Shown here: one piece after another, positions 11,674 through 23,111 of the stretch
Layout of the letters: each line of letters opens with the position of its first letter
How positions within the stretch are numbered: the stretch's first letter is position 1
NCBI GenBank assembly: GCA_009733575.1
Contig: ML769440.1
Location: 1-64,000 of the forward strand
DNA length: 64,000 nt
Direction: 5' to 3'
From: Gymnopus androsaceus JB14
Lineage: Eukaryota > Basidiomycota > Agaricomycetes > Agaricales > Omphalotaceae
Notes under the pieces: model-generated
What the model was told of the DNA's origin: nothing
Seen by the model: only the letters and a program-made list of their open reading frames with translations
Database searches by the model: none
Program-made: the position numbers and the translations under genes

Positions 11674-13651
11674 ATGCCAGTCAGCACGGACCTGACTCGA
11701 TTTATCACTCCTTTCTTGAAGAAAATCATCCCACACAACGACTCTTGCTTCATTCAAAACATACCGCTGGACGTATGGGTTGACAAAATTACTACTTATC
11801 TGACCATCGAAGATGTTATCTGTTTGCGACGAGTACGTTTATTCCAGCATAGGATATCCAGCGACTTACACTTCTGTCTTTATTCAGGTCAACAAAATGC
11901 TTTTTCTTATCACTCATGAGCCTATTATCTGGAAGCGCTTCCTCGTTCGCCTATCCATTCCTATACCTCCTTTGCGTCCTAGCCTTCGTTGGTCTTGGGA
12001 TTCACACAGTTTCCAAATCGAACAACTGGTGGCCAAGGCCATCTGTACGGATGATAACTGGCGTAGACTAAGTCCCAAGCTTAGCCACACCAGAGTTATC
12101 TTCGCGTTCAACGAGGTGCTCGAGATGAAACTACTGCCAGGCGGTCAATACATGGTCGCGTCAGTGAAGGATTCTTCCAGCCGAAGATTTTACATCTGCA
12201 TCTTTTGTCTTGACCATCCCGAGCCGAATTATCCTCCACTTGCCAGGCTTCCTGTTCCCTCCAAAGCTTTCAATCTCGAGGCTCGATTCCTACCACACGA
12301 AGGCAGGCAAGGGATCACAATTATGTACTCGCAAAGATCTCCGGAGGATGGCCATCTGCGAGGGTAAGTCTCTTTTTTGTTCTCGGTGGTTCATGTCGTT
12401 GATTTGGTTTTTCTAGTTACGATCTCTCGGAATGGAGTGCCCGACCTGATCTTGACTCACCCTATCCTCTGCGGCACGATTGCATATGCACATTCGTGGA
12501 TATGGAAGCATTGGAACTGTTATCGGACCCTTCTGTGAATCGAATGTCCCGGACGTTTCGTGAAAGAGCTGCCGCACTTCCTAAGCCCTTCCAGCTCATG
12601 ATACACTTTGTTTCTAACGCACCCGTGGAGCACTCTTCGCTCTTCGAGGCCGATGGGAAACCTTTCGCAGCCTTGGTTCAGAAACCAAACGAAATTGTTA
12701 TCATGGATTTAACTTCCAATCAGCTTAGTAGCATCAAGTGCTTGAGGATCGATGATTTCAACGCAGCGGTTCGTCGTCGCTTCTCAGTGTAGCAAGACTA
12801 AGGCTAATCTTATCTCTTTTCAGGAACACAAAATACGGGCTATACGAGTTCTACCCAAGCAAAACCAGGTCTTGGTGGTGCGAACAATCAGACTTCGCAA
12901 GCTTGACGAGAAGCAGGATCAACATCTTGTCGAGCTTTACACATTACCTAATGCTGGAGAACTGGGAGTCGAATCTCAACCAGACCAGTACATCTTGATC
13001 ACAAATAGGAATGCCCACTCGATTCATCTGTCGGACAATTACGATCCTCCCCGAGGCATAGATCATCCCTTCCTTCACGATCCTAATGCCAGACCCCCTC
13101 CTCTATCTATTTATGTATGTGGGGAGCAGCTGGAGGGCACAGAGCACATCAACATCGATCCAGAGTTGTCCTTTGACGGGCGCTGGGTTTACAATTTGGA
13201 ATGGTTGCACGAGCAAACGACGATACATGACGCCCAGTATGGTCTTCGGGTGATTCCTGGTGTACGTCGAGCCCTCGTATACACCGTTCCTTTGGACGAT
13301 CGCAGCGATAATCCCAAGATCAGGTCACTGAGTCGATACTTCAATCCCAACTTTCACCTTGAGGACTATCCTCATGGCGCCGAGCCGGAAGGCGATCTGT
13401 CGGTGTTACGCAAACGGTATCTCAGGCCTGCGGAGGAGTACACTGCGTTTAAATTCAACTCGACCATGTTCAAAACGATTGCTGAAACAGGTTTTTCGGC
13501 GATTGCATGGGACGAAAGTACAGGCAGGATTTGCATCGCTACGCAGAAGACTATGAAATTTTTGATCATGGATGTCAAAATGATTGTACCCCCCGATGAT
13601 CGTTTTGCTCAGTGGCGTAAGCTTCAATCTATGATGAACGACGAAGCTTAA
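11674..13651 (+). CDS. F-box domain protein
   Basis: Four exons join in phase, with introns at 11833-11887, 12364-12416 and 12769-12823. The predicted product is about 600 residues. The N-terminal F-box reads FIQNIPLDVWVDKITTYL...VICLRRVNKM...PIIWKRFLVRL. The rest is a long C-terminal region of beta-rich character without clear LRRs (WDSHSFQIEQ, NYPPLARLPVP, GFSAIAWDESTGRICIATQK), as in many Agaricomycete F-box proteins with a degenerate propeller-like tail. The likely role is substrate adaptor of an SCF ubiquitin ligase. The start at 11674 is the first ATG before the F-box. The last ~90 bases of this gene are duplicated at 15370-15456. Confidence 0.85.
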
Positions 13652-13832
13652 AAGGTTTGACTATAACAATTCTTTGTTTCCTTTCAAGAGCTCTATTGCA
13701 AGTACGCTATATACCAATAATTCGGCGATATGTAAGAGTATGAATTACGATTGAGCGGGAGTTGGGTATTGTTAATGTAGTGGTATAAATATAGTTGTCC
13801 AAAAGTAAGAAAGAAATTCATAGAATATCAAT

Positions 13833-14897
13833 CTACCAGTGACCGAGTTGTACCCTGGTTCGATCAAAGCCAATCTCGGACCATCGCTCGACTCCTTCGA
13901 GTGGTTCATTGTTGGATTTGTCGAGGCCTAGAAATCCTACGTTGTGATACACTTTAGTCGCGGCGCCATTGTCGTGAGCGACATAGAGGGCGACCGTCTG
14001 CTTTCCCGAGTGGAGAAGGTGTTTGCAAACCTGCCTAACAAGTCGTTGAGCACAGCCGAAACCGCGATGGCCCACGGAGGTCATGACTTTGGTGATCGTA
14101 GCAGTGGTACTGGTATTTCTAGTATACGCAACCATGCAAGCGATCTCCGGTCCACTGGAACCAGTTCTAGTTTCGTGAACCCACACCTCCTCGTTACTAA
14201 TGAGCATATTAGCCTCCTTCAGGGCTCCCGCCCAATCCAAGACAAAGGGCTCTGACTCCGAAGCGAACCCCAAGCAAAGTCTGGCAACTGCATCGACATC
14301 AGAAGCTACAGCAGGCCGAAGTGTGTAGGTCCTTCCACCAACCGCATCCGTTGCCTGGCGATTTCTAAACGACCTTATGGTACAATATGACAACATTGCT
14401 GCGTAGTACGGTTTCTCGTAGTGTGAGATTCCAGTGGATTCCGTCCACATATCCGCGAAAAGTTCCGCAATGAGCTCCGGTGCAAAGATGCTGTAGACTC
14501 GCTCGAGAGGGATGTAACGTTGCATGGCGAGTATAAGATTATGCAGGCGGGGAGAGATGAATTGATTGGTTAGGAAGGGGAAAGGTACGGTGGCGACGAT
14601 GAATATCGGATATTCCCCCATCTCATTCTTCGAGCATGATAGAACAAAGTCTACCGTCCGTCTGCCCTCGGAGCCGAGAGAAATACAAGTAATCCAGAGC
14701 TGGTCTTGGTCGAAAAGCCCGCCTTGCTCCTTCGAAAGTACCTTTTCCGCTAATGGGAGCATCACGTTGGTACGAACTGCATTCCATCTGAGGGCCTCCC
14801 AGACTTCGACAGGTATGTCGCTGACGGAGTCATAGACGTTGATCTCTAAATTGGATTCCTCGGTGGGAAATGTCGTGCGGGAAGTAAGAGCAGGCAT
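13833..14897 (-). CDS. GNAT-family N-acetyltransferase, copy A
   Basis: Single exon, 354 residues. The C-terminal third holds the GNAT fold: TYTLRPAVASDVDAVARL opens the domain, motif A is KVMTSVGHRGFGCAQRLVRQV with the acetyl-CoA loop R-G-F-G-C-A, and motif B is TVALYVAHDNGAATKVYHNVGF. The N-terminal half is a lineage-type extension (VYDSVSDIPVEVWEALR; WITCISLGSEGRRTVDF). I chose 14897 because it is the only ATG before the domain, it matches the start of copy B, and a TATA box lies only 40 nt upstream. The frame is open further upstream without any ATG. The substrate is unknown. Confidence 0.88.
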   Translation of the reverse strand: MPALTSRTTFPTEESNLEINVYDSVSDIPVEVWEALRWNAVRTNVMLPLAEKVLSKEQGGLFDQDQLWITCISLGSEGRRTVDFVLSCSKNEMGEYPIFIVATVPFPFLTNQFISPRLHNLILAMQRYIPLERVYSIFAPELIAELFADMWTESTGISHYEKPYYAAMLSYCTIRSFRNRQATDAVGGRTYTLRPAVASDVDAVARLCLGFASESEPFVLDWAGALKEANMLISNEEVWVHETRTGSSGPEIACMVAYTRNTSTTATITKVMTSVGHRGFGCAQRLVRQVCKHLLHSGKQTVALYVAHDNGAATKVYHNVGFLGLDKSNNEPLEGVERWSEIGFDRTRVQLGHW

Positions 14898-14936
14898 TGG
14901 AGTCAAGTGAGGATGTAATGAAGCATCCAGAGTCGT

Positions 14937-14944
14937 TTTATATA
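14937..14944 (-). promoter_or_regulatory. TATA box of GNAT copy A
   Basis: TATATAAA on the minus strand, about 40 nt before the ATG at 14897. It supports the shorter start over the open frame that runs further 5'. Confidence 0.5.
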
Positions 14945-15369
14945 TTTCCCTCTCTACATCTTTGACCGTCAAATTGCAAGCAGCTGTTGAAAAGTTGTTG
15001 AATTCCTGTATTGGTCCACAGGCTTGACTCAATGATATCCCAAAAAGAGTCTACCTGGAAATGAAAAAATTTCTAGAACACGCTGCAAGGTGGATGGATG
15101 TATGCGTTAATACCCAGATATGGATGAAAGATTGAATCGAGTCATGCAGGAACTATATCGAGCATGATCTAGGGAGGCAATGAATTGTGCATTCGGAGAT
15201 AAATGCTGTCAAATGACAAGCTGCGTCAGTTGGAGTCAGAGAACAGAATCAACTGATGCGATAATTGCCGCTTTGACCACTGATAATTGCTTCCATCGAT
15301 AACGAATCAGGAAATCTTCGGGGTTCCCTGGAGCTCGCAGCGCAAAGGAGATTACATACTCAGATGAGT

Positions 15370-15456
15370 ACGAAATTTTTAATCATGGATGTTAAGATAA
15401 TTGTACCTCCCGACGATCGTTTTGCTCAGTGGCGTATGATGAACGGTGAAGCTTAA
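15370..15456 (+). pseudogene. Duplicated 3' end of the F-box gene
   Basis: The stretch aligns with the last ~90 bases of the F-box gene (FLIMDVK-IVPPDDRFAQWR, then a stop at 15454-15456), with several substitutions and loss of a few codons before the stop. It has no promoter or F-box and is a passenger of the tandem duplication. Confidence 0.85.
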
Positions 15457-15642
15457 AAAGTATGACTATGAACAGTGTAGAAAAATTCTTTGTTCCATTG
15501 CAAGAGCTCTATTACAAGTACGCTATATACCAATAAGTATGTGATATGTACGAGTATGAATTACGATTGAGCAGGAGTTGGGTATTGTTAATGTAGTGGT
15601 ATAAATATTCAAAAGTAAGAGAAGAATTCATAGAATATCAAT

Positions 15643-16707
15643 CTACCAGTGACCGAGTTGTACCCTGGTTCGATCAAAGCCAATCTCGGACCATCGTTCG
15701 ACCCCTTCGAGTAGCTGATTGTTGGATTTGTCGAGGCCCAGGAATCCCACGTTATGATACACTTTAGTCGCGGCGCGATTGTCGTGAGCGACGTAGAGGG
15801 CGACTGTCTGCTTTCCCGAGTGAAGAAGGTGCTTGCAAACCTGCCTAACAAGTCGTTGAGCACAGCCGAAACCGCGATGATTGACGGAGGTCATGACTTT
15901 GGTGATCGTAGCAGTGGTGCTGGTGTTTCTTGTATATGCTACCATGCAAGCGATCTCCGGTCCACTGGAACCATTTCTAGTTTCGTGAACCCACACCTCC
16001 TCGTTACTAATGAGCATATTAGCCTCCTTTAGGGCTCCCATCCAATCCAAGACAAAGGGCTCTGACTCCGAAGCGAACCCCAAGCAAAGTCTGGCAACTG
16101 CATCGACATCAGAAGATACAGCAGGCCGAAGTGTGTAGGTCCTTCCACCAACCGCATCCGTTGCCTGGCGATTTCTAAACGACCTCATGGTACAATACGA
16201 CAACTTCGCTGCATAGTACGGGATCTTATAGTGCGAGATCCCAGTGGATTCCGTCCACATATCCGCGAAAAGTTCCGCAATGAGCTCCGGTGCAAAGATG
16301 CTGTAGACTCGCTCGAGGGGGATGTAATTCTGCATGGCGAGTATAAGATTATGCAGGCGGGGAGAGATGAATTGATCGGTTAGTAGGGGGAAAGGTACTG
16401 TCGCGACAATGAATATCGGGTATTCCCCCATCTCACTCTTCGAGCACGATAGGACAAAGTCTACTGTCCGCCTGCCATCGGAGCCGAGAGAAATACAAGT
16501 AATCCAAAGGTGGTGCTGGTCGAAATCCCCGCTGAGCTCCTTCGAGAGTGCCTTTTCCGCCAATGGGAGTACCACGTTGGTACGAACTACATTCTGTCTG
16601 AGCGCTTCCCAGACTTCGGCAGGTATGTCGCTGGCAAGATCATAGACGTTGATCTCTAAATCAGATTCCTCGACGAGTGATGTAGTGAGGGATGTAATAG
16701 CAGGCAT
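15643..16707 (-). CDS. GNAT-family N-acetyltransferase, copy B
   Basis: Single exon, 354 residues, colinear with copy A along its whole length and differing by scattered substitutions. The GNAT motifs are kept: KVMTSVNHRGFGCAQRLV and TVALYVAHDNRAATKVYHNVGF. The divergence is largest in the first ~15 residues (MPAITSLTTSLVEESDL). The frame is intact, so both paralogues may be functional. A TATAAAG motif at 16773-16780 lies about 66 nt upstream. The downstream neighbour is the F-box 3' remnant, not a complete gene. Confidence 0.88.
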   Translation of the reverse strand: MPAITSLTTSLVEESDLEINVYDLASDIPAEVWEALRQNVVRTNVVLPLAEKALSKELSGDFDQHHLWITCISLGSDGRRTVDFVLSCSKSEMGEYPIFIVATVPFPLLTDQFISPRLHNLILAMQNYIPLERVYSIFAPELIAELFADMWTESTGISHYKIPYYAAKLSYCTMRSFRNRQATDAVGGRTYTLRPAVSSDVDAVARLCLGFASESEPFVLDWMGALKEANMLISNEEVWVHETRNGSSGPEIACMVAYTRNTSTTATITKVMTSVNHRGFGCAQRLVRQVCKHLLHSGKQTVALYVAHDNRAATKVYHNVGFLGLDKSNNQLLEGVERWSEIGFDRTRVQLGHW

Positions 16708-16772
16708 TTCGTGGAATAAGTCAAGTAGGAGTCAGGTGGGGAAGTAATGAAGCATTTCGAGTCAGTGAGGCT

Positions 16773-16780
16773 CCTTTATA
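16773..16780 (-). promoter_or_regulatory. TATA-like box of GNAT copy B
   Basis: TATAAAGG on the minus strand about 66 nt before the ATG at 16707. Its position differs from copy A because the upstream regions have drifted. Confidence 0.4.
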
Positions 16781-17635
16781 ATCAGGCTCTCTACATCTAT
16801 GTGCTTTCAAGTTGCAGCTGTTGAAAAGTGGTTGAATTCCTGTGTTACGGTCCACAGGCTTGACTCAATTAAGAGATGACCTTTTGACCATAATATTCGT
16901 AAACACCATCTGGAAATGAGAAAGTTGTAGAACACGTTGCAAGGTGGATGTATGCGTTAATATCCAGATATGGATGAAAGATTGAATCGAGTCATGCAGG
17001 AACTACATCAGCACGCTCTAGGGAGCGCCATAAATTGTGTATTCGGGTTAAAAAAGCTGTAAAATATCAAACTGCGTCAGTTGGAGTCAGAGAACAGATG
17101 CGATAATTGCCGCTTTGACCACCAGTGATAGATGGTTCCATCAATAACGAGTCAGGTAATCTTTGGGCTCATGTAACTCGCAACGAAAAACAGATTGCAT
17201 ACCAGAATATCTTCCAGATGAGTACGGAATGGAAATAAAAACCGGTACACCGTAGTACAACCAGTGCGATAACCACACCAATAAGCGCGCGGCTATAAAG
17301 GCGTCAAACAGACAACTTGAACGCATGTTAATCAGAGAACATTATACAAAACTTGCTGTAGTATAGGTTTGACAGTATACTAAGATAATTTTCGCAAAGC
17401 TGCGCGCGATAAACGATCAGAAGACAAAGTAATACAGTGTTAAGACCATCATGATTCCATTATTCAGTGAATGAGACAATAAAAAGACAGATGATACAGA
17501 ATGAAGGTGCGAAGAACACGAAATGGAAGAAAATAAACAAGCGAACCAACATTCTGGAAATTATTACAGGGAAGCGAAGATGTTGAACAAGATGGTGTAT
17601 ATATGATGTATACGTCGTCCTTACAGCATCCTGAT
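16781..17635. other. Intergenic: end of duplication unit 2, then the downstream region of the deubiquitinase gene
   Basis: Up to about 17230 this is the upstream part of the duplicated GNAT unit. From there to 17635 no gene is supported. Confidence 0.5.
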
Positions 17636-20628
17636 TTAATGCTGGTAGAAGGAAGAGGGCGGACCCTTTCCTTCCTCTCGTTCTCGCTCCCTTCTCTCCT
17701 TGTCTTTCTTCCCAAAGCCAAACATCCCACCAGAGATGCTCAACTTGCGACTAGCGCGCTTCAAGTTTGAAGCAGTACCACTTCCTGTGCTGGAAGTGCT
17801 GTGGTTAGCGCCAGAGGTGTGTAGACCAGGCGCCGTAGGGTAAGAGCCCACCGATGTTAGCGGCGTAACAGGAGAACCTTCTCTCATCTTCCCTTTCTCT
17901 AAGGTGGGTAAGGCATGACCATCAGGTATCGCATTTGATGATATTATCGGAGGTATTGGTGGTACAGGAGGCGGTGACTCCAAAGATATGTTTTCGGTGT
18001 TCCCGGGTGCGGTAGAGGGACGGGGGGAATCAATAGACTTTCGAGGCTTTTCTCGGAGGCGCGGTAAGCTGGTGAAAGACTTTTTGCGATCCGGAGACTT
18101 GGGAGGAGCATCAGGGATAAGTGAAGATTTTCTCGCAGGGATATGATTTAACATATGAGAAGGTGCAGGTGCAGAGGAGGCAATATTCGAACCGGACCCT
18201 GTTGACGAGGTAGCGGAACCAGGAGGCGTTTCGCGGCCATTGGGAGCCCATACGGGAGGCTTCACGGTCAGACTTCCATCAACAGTGGATTTCGGTCTCG
18301 AAGAGCGAGGTGATGCAAGTGTGTTTGCATTGAAAGGACTCGGTTCCGAGGGCCGCCGGTTCCTGGCATGATCGTTGTGTTTGTACCAATGTGACGAGGC
18401 GTTCGAAGACGATGTAGAAGTGGTCTGCATCGTCGCTGGATCGTCTGCCTTCGGGGTAGGAGTTAAGCCTTCAGATTCCTTCTTCTCTGTTATCCTTATA
18501 CTCTTCCGCTTGCCAAACCAACCTTTCTTCTCCACTATTTCCGTTCTCTCTGAGAAAGAGTGTGATGTCGGCAGAACGGGGGAGGGTGTGCGGTTCCGGT
18601 TCGGAATCAACTTGGTAGTGGAGGCGTCATCACTGGGTAGGGGAGAAGAAGGTGGGACAGATTCGACAACCGTCCGACTGCTTTCGGGACTTGTTGCCGC
18701 TTTGGTGGAAGGGGTTCGGCGTAACGTCGGAAACAAGCCTTTCGCCTTCCCGTTAGCCGGACTAGCAGTTAACGCAGGCGAGGCTGGACTCGCGGGAGGT
18801 ACACCATTCAGCGGTGCAACTTTTAGATCAAGGGCTGGTCGAGATGGGGATAATAATGGTGAACTTTGGGCTGGAATGACGGGGAAAGGCGGGTCGCTCA
18901 AGTCCGAAGAATCAGCTTCATCAGTTAGACCTGGAGGAAGCGCCGGATTAACCTGGGAGGGAGATGGCGGTACCGAAGCCGCTGAAGGAGTGGGTAAAGG
19001 GGGTGTACGAAGGCCTAGGTTTGTGCGGTCGATGTCCACTGCCTCGTAATATAGCACATAAGCAGATCCAGCGTTGGAATCCCCATAATATTTCGGAATG
19101 TCTTTTTCGGCGATAGGGTAAACGTTGTCATCGTCGAAAACCAGCCAAGAGCCTAACGCCTTGATGATGGAGATGTAATGACCATGGTGGGGTCCACTAT
19201 GAAATGCAGGGAGGAATATCAGCGCCATGTGAGACGTATAAAAATAAGGAACAGGTCACGCACTTTCCAAGATGAACAACGATTGCGAATAGGTTGTAAA
19301 GTCTGTCCGCGTCTTCGGCATCATCAACAGTATTGAAAAGCCGTAGTTGTAGGGGGAAAGCCACTCGATAGGAAAGCTTGATGTACCTGTTCAGGTCCTC
19401 CTGGTACTTGAAACGCTTCAAATGCAGCGCAAGAACATTGGGAAGCTGTTTGATTTTCATACTGCGATGGTTCGGTAAGATAAGCGAAAAGTACTGAGGG
19501 AAGGAAGCTTACCGCTTCTCTGCTTCTTGAAGGTCGCAGCAAGAGTCGCAAAAAAACTTGTTTTTCTGACATAGCATTTCACTCGCACTAAACTGTCGTA
19601 GACATGCAGTAACGCTTGAGTTTTCCTCAATGTCTATCGAAAGGTCGATGAATGATTCATCGCGTGAAGACACCTGCAAGAATGTGAGGATTAGAACGAT
19701 TAGTGAATGTAGCAGCGCTAGAAGCATACTGTTTCGCAGGTTAAACACCTCGTTTCGCTTGTGAGCGTCCCTTCAAACAACTTGTGGACCAGAGTGGAAT
19801 CAGGTAGAGCTGAGTTTACACTGTTCATCGTAGGCGTAACCTTGGATGCAAGTGTGGCGATTGAATTGGACACTATGACCGACAGTTGAACAGAAGAAAA
19901 AGGATACGCAAAGGTAATGGACTTACAGTCTTCCGCCGAGCCCGTCCCGATCGCCTTCCGGTCTTCTTCTACTTCCTCTACGATCTTGTTGAGAAGATAG
20001 TTGAAGAATTCGTGTGCATCCTGGTGCATAGGCGAACGAAATACTTCGTTTACACGCCGCAGTTGTTCGATGAAGGCAGAGGGAGCGACTGTGCCCTTGT
20101 CGGAGGGATGGATTGATATGTATAGGAAGAGGGAACGGAGTGCGGAGAAAAGGGTAGGAGGATTTGGAGGAATGGGAGTAACATTTTGGGCGGTGAACGC
20201 GCCATCGTTTACTGTGCCTGACGTGGAAGGCTTTCGCTCTGTTTTCCGTCGGACTGGTACCAGAGGTGTAGGGTTGTGGATTTCTGGCGGGGTAGGGCCC
20301 GGATGTACCGGAGAATCTGGAGACTGCAATAGCAGATCTCTGAACGGCGCACAAAAGTACAGAGCTTGGATAACTGAGTTGGCATAGCTGATTTCGAAAA
20401 TAAGCATCTAGAAGGAAGCGTCAAGTAGTACGAGCATACCAGGTATTGCCAAACTATTCCGGATAAGTTTAATGAGCAAAAATCAAGATGAAGGAGAATG
20501 CTACATACATTCTCTAGGCCAAATTGCCTGGTATCCGCTGAGGATTCTACAGGGATGGGGGTTGGGGTAGCGACAGCTCTTGCTGGCTGGTTCTGCTGAT
20601 TCCAGGGAGTCCATTTTGACCTGGCCAT
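17636..20628 (-). CDS. Ubiquitin C-terminal hydrolase, USP12/46 - yeast Ubp9/13 type
   Basis: Cysteine deubiquitinase (peptidase C19). Exon 1 (MARSKWTPW...) ends in FGLEN at 20509. A 14-nt microexon at 20440-20453 adds FGNT and two bases of the catalytic Cys codon. The next exon, from 20387, completes Cys and gives [19 protein letters not shown]. Joined, this is the hallmark ENFGNTCYANS box. Downstream are [21 protein letters not shown], the zinc-binding pairs RCLTC and [16 protein letters not shown], and the His box [12 protein letters not shown]...WLVFDDDNV. After [11 protein letters not shown] comes a ~450-residue Ser/Pro-rich, probably disordered tail ending in a basic stretch ([15 protein letters not shown]). 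Human relatives act with WDR48-type activators. The start at 20628 is the first ATG in frame. Confidence 0.92.
20440..20453 (-). other. 14-nt microexon carrying the deubiquitinase catalytic motif
   Basis: The exon is flanked by GT-AG introns of 55 nt (20454-20508) and 52 nt (20388-20439). It encodes F-G-N-T plus the first two bases of the catalytic Cys codon. No other join gives an in-frame Cys box. Confidence 0.85.
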
Positions 20629-21139
20629 AATATGTGGCGGGGTCAAGATTCAATTGGGCCAGCCTAGCTACGGGCTGCAGAAGATCAACGACGAGCGTCG
20701 TCGGGAGAGAATGGATCACGTTGTAGTGTGCCTTAAGAATTACAACTCATAGGCGCTTAACTGACCGCTCCGGGGGCGGTGATGGACTGATCGTTTTCAT
20801 AGTGCTTCCATGATGGATCAAAGTATGGATCTAGTTCAAACTTGGTCCAAATCCAACCTCGAACGAAAAATAGTCGAGTAAGCCCATAACTTCGCAGTCA
20901 CCCCGCCCTCAAAAAGGTTAGATCTTAGGTCTCAGGCTGTACTTGCTACGCTACTACCGGGTTTGCCCCCCAGATCGATAAGCTCGCGGAAACTCAGTTT
21001 CAATGAATGGTTCGCCAAAACAAGTCATTGTATGTCATTATCCAATTTTGGGCCTACTACATCATGATCAGCGAGCAAGCTCCGCCATACAATTAGCGGG
21101 CCCGGGAGAGATTGTCCACCGATGCATATGCAGCGCACG
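20629..21139. other. Intergenic: deubiquitinase promoter and MOSC gene 3' flank
   Basis: No gene is seen. The region contains short GC-rich stretches (gcgctccgggggcggtg near 20765) but no TATA box I could assign. Confidence 0.4.
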
Positions 21140-22814
21140 CTAAACTGTAATAATCTTCTTTACGGTCACTAAATCTCCCACTTTTACCACCGCACTCCCA
21201 AGTGGCACTCCGTTACATCCTACACACGGCTTCATCTTATTTCTGGGGTCGAGTCCTATGCGGAACTTCATTAATACCTTGTATGGCACGGCTTTGTCTG
21301 GTACACCAGTCTCTGGACACACGTTTGGTAGCTGTAGACGAGAGGCCAGCCCTGGTAGTTAGAGAATGTCCGAAGTGTCAACGGGTAGATGGGAAGAACA
21401 CGTACCAGGCACCGAGCACACTTGTTGACAAGAAGTATACCAGGTGCAGTCCCTGCGTTTTCGGAATTAATGCCGATCTCTTCAAAATTGTCTTCCGCAA
21501 AGGGACCGGCACCCCGTAAAACAATATTGGGCCTGAATCTATATCACAAGTCAGCTGAGGGGAAACCCGGGTGCCAATTTTCAAGTGTCAAAAAAAACGC
21601 TGCTTTTTGGGCCATACCAACCATCTGAGATGGCTCCATCCCATTTGATTAGACATGCGATGTAAAATCCAAAATCCAAAAGAACTGAAACAAACCTTTC
21701 AATCACAAACTCCCGCTCAGACCATTGGTCTTCAATGCCCTGAGTCCCAATGCGCGACCGAATCTCCTCGTGCAACACATCGATGCTCTCCTCAGAGAGC
21801 ACGAGGAGCGGGTACCCGTCCTGATACCACGCTGTCGCCTTCAGACTAGGAAACAAATCAGTGGGGTCACAAGGGCGAGGCTTGCTCCCCTTCACAGCCA
21901 AGTGTACGGGCCGCTCAAAATATGCAGACAAAATCGCAGACGGTGAGCGTCCGGAGGTGCTTTCACAAACGAATCCGTCCATGATACATCCCCACATATC
22001 TACGTCACTCAACCTTTAAGTCAATCCATTAGTAAAGACATTCAAGCCAAAGAGGACGGGCTTACCGCTCCCATTTCTCCTCGATAGGGTAGAGAGGCAC
22101 AGAAAAAGATTCGCATCCTGAATCATCTGGGAAGGAAACGAATAATACACCACCATGAGGTGATTTCTCGTCCACTTCAATTCGCGGAGAGATAAGAACC
22201 ATCTAGTTCGAAGGTTCATAAGTTATGAGAACTTTTCTCGCTCGGAATTACGATAAGGAGCTTTCCATACCTTGGCCACCTCTCGAGCGGTGATTACTTT
22301 GTGGGTGTCAGCCTCGACGATGCAAAACCTTCTATCGTTCTTTCAGATAATGCGGGTTGAGGAAACTTGCTCGAAAGTTTGACAAAACCAGCTAACCTCC
22401 AAGCCTTCAGGAGTATATCGACATGATTGAACCGAAGTTCCACGACAGCTCTGCGAATTCGGCATATTAATAGCTTTGATACCATTGCTGCTTTCGAGAA
22501 CAAACCTTGATAGGATGCACTAGAATCTTCGAAACTTGAATACCTTGGTATACTGCAGTTTGTGATGCCATTGGGGTGGAAGTTGACAACGTCTGGGAGT
22601 AATGATAAGTAATGGTTGAATACAAACGACCTCCTAAGTAATAACCTTCTCGGCTCTCCGCCGGATAAGGCTCCGATTCTTGAAAGCCATAGCCGTGAAA
22701 AGAAGGAGCACGCATGTAATCAGCAAGGTAGATGGCGTCGCTGCCAAGAAACTGTTGGAAAGAGAATGAGAATGCATTGAAATTTGATTGAACGTCGTGA
22801 AAGTTTGCGGACAT
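21140..22814 (-). CDS. MOSC-domain protein (mARC/YcbX-like molybdenum cofactor protein)
   Basis: Exons join to a protein with the MOSC N-terminal beta-barrel (QVSKILVHPIK; RFCIVEADTHKVITAREVAKMVLI) and the MOSC domain: SKPRPCDPTDLFPS, YQDGYPLLVLSEESIDVL, REFVIERFRPNIVLRGAGPFAEDNFEEI, CARCLLPNVCPETG and KFRIGLDP..KMKPCVGCN. The CARC Cys sits where the family coordinates molybdenum. Relatives reduce N-hydroxylated compounds with a cytochrome b5 partner. The C-terminus ends GDLVTVKKIITV. The start is uncertain: 22814 is the first ATG in the open frame, but the ATG at MASQTAVYQG just before the barrel would also work. No N-terminal membrane helix is obvious in this model. Confidence 0.85.
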
Positions 22815-23111
22815 GGAGCATGAGTCAGCGATCGGCAATCCCGCTCACGTCCGGACTCCGAGTCTTGCAGACCGCAGAGCGCGGGTAATTACTTACCGTG
22901 GTTTGACCGCGGTTCCTGTCAAGGTTCAACGTTCAAGATTCTAAGTAGCTCGAATCTAATTTACGCCAGCGCTACTTAGCTCAAGAAGATAAGATTCAAT
23001 TTCAACTTGATCGATAGTGTTTTTACTAATACTAGTACAAGTTTGTTTCGTTCTTCTTTCCTTGTGCTTTCTCGTGCGAAGCACCTGCTCACGAATTGCA
23101 GCTCGGATGGA
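22815..23111. other. Intergenic between MOSC and PIN1 genes
   Basis: Both flanking genes are on the minus strand. This stretch should hold the MOSC promoter and the PIN1 3' UTR. No other feature is seen. Confidence 0.4.

Larger units (their letters stand above)
13552..17230. repeat. Tandem segmental duplication, two units of ~1.8 kb
   Basis: Unit 1 runs from about 13552 to 15369 and unit 2 from about 15370 to 17230. Each unit starts inside the 3' end of the F-box coding sequence (gaaatttttgatcatgg versus gaaatttttaatcatgg), then carries its 3' UTR, a whole GNAT gene on the minus strand and its upstream region (both contain gattgaatcgagtcatgcag). The junction near 15365 abuts the upstream end of unit 1 to a second copy of the F-box 3' end. 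Confidence 0.85.

Noticed and set aside
13833..15032. Longer 399-residue reading of GNAT copy A starting at 15032
   Set aside because: It begins at TTG, not ATG. The extra 45 codons cross the TATA box, and copy B has no matching extension.
18375..19049. 224-codon open frame on the plus strand
   Set aside because: It is the antisense shadow of the low-complexity tail of the deubiquitinase; no domain and no promoter.
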